Position numbers and translations under genes: made by a program. A stretch of DNA of 32,043 nt, from assembly GCA_910577075.1 (NCBI GenBank), contig CAJTKV010000024.1, positions 1-32,043 of the forward strand. The letters are read 5' to 3'. A model generated the notes under the pieces. That model was not told the DNA's origin. It ran no database searches and saw only the letters and a program-made list of their open reading frames with translations. The stretch comes from an uncultured Bacilli bacterium (GTDB lineage: Bacteria; Bacillota_I; Bacilli_A; RF39; UBA660). Every line of letters begins with the position of its first letter. The first letter of the stretch is position 1. Positions 32,016 through 32,043 of the stretch are shown here, piece after piece.

Positions 32016-32043
32016 ATGAAACTAGAAAATTTAAGTAAATCTT
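32016..32043 (+). CDS. rplO: 50S ribosomal protein L15, first nine codons (partial)
   Basis: The window ends inside a gene whose first residues are MKLENLSKS, after GAGGAG at a proper distance. This fits the N-terminus of L15 (MKLxxL), not that of L30 (which begins with a strand such as KxxITLVKS). The call rests on nine residues and operon position. Confidence 0.6.

Overview
The window is chromosomal DNA from a very AT-rich, Gram-positive-type bacterium of the Bacillota. The reasons are strong purine-rich Shine-Dalgarno sites (GGAGG/AGGAGG), TTG and GTG starts, a Bacilli-type gene content (comEA-comEC, the YfmF/YfmH M16 pair, pnp after rpsO, DUF1653, DeoD) and the zinc-type S14 in the S10-spc operon. 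TGA is used as a stop (for example at 1516-1518), so this is not a mycoplasma-type code. A small-genome gut member of the Bacilli (RF39/Erysipelotrichales-like) is my inference, not a proof.

Layout. 1-4.7 kb: a secreted InlB-repeat surface protein, a frameshifted gene of unknown function on the minus strand, an ArsP_2-type heavy-metal/manganese exporter, and a two-gene unit of a membrane-anchored XRE regulator plus a DUF4097 protein. 4.7-8.1 kb: deoD (minus strand) divergent from the overlapping M16 peptidase pair yfmF-yfmH. 8.1-10.9 kb: comEA-comEC for DNA uptake. 10.9-15.3 kb: an accessory stretch with a DUF1016/YhcG-type PDDEXK nuclease, a protein with an ADP-ribosyltransferase-like start, and an 805-residue secreted protein joining five InlB repeats to about eight Ltp-type helical repeats. 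15.3-19.0 kb: a methyltransferase-like protein, rpsO with a structured leader, pnp and a DUF1653 protein. 19.0-23.4 kb: four or five mostly uncharacterised single-gene units, among them a PKTG-anchored surface protein and a membrane-tethered glucosaminidase. 23.4 kb to the end: a structured S10 leader and the S10-spc ribosomal operon from rpsJ to the first codons of rplO, with rpmD (L30) apparently missing.

How it works together. The ribosomal operon, rpsO and pnp are core translation and RNA-turnover genes and carry recognisable leader RNAs. comEA and comEC form the membrane DNA-uptake channel. The surface proteins (95-1429, 12821-15238, 19070-20011) and the cell-wall hydrolase suggest a bacterium with a peptidoglycan wall that invests in its envelope. 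The genes between comEC and the methyltransferase look like the most accessory part. One architectural trait runs through the window: intrinsic terminators are packed so tightly that their hairpins often contain the stop codon of the gene they end.
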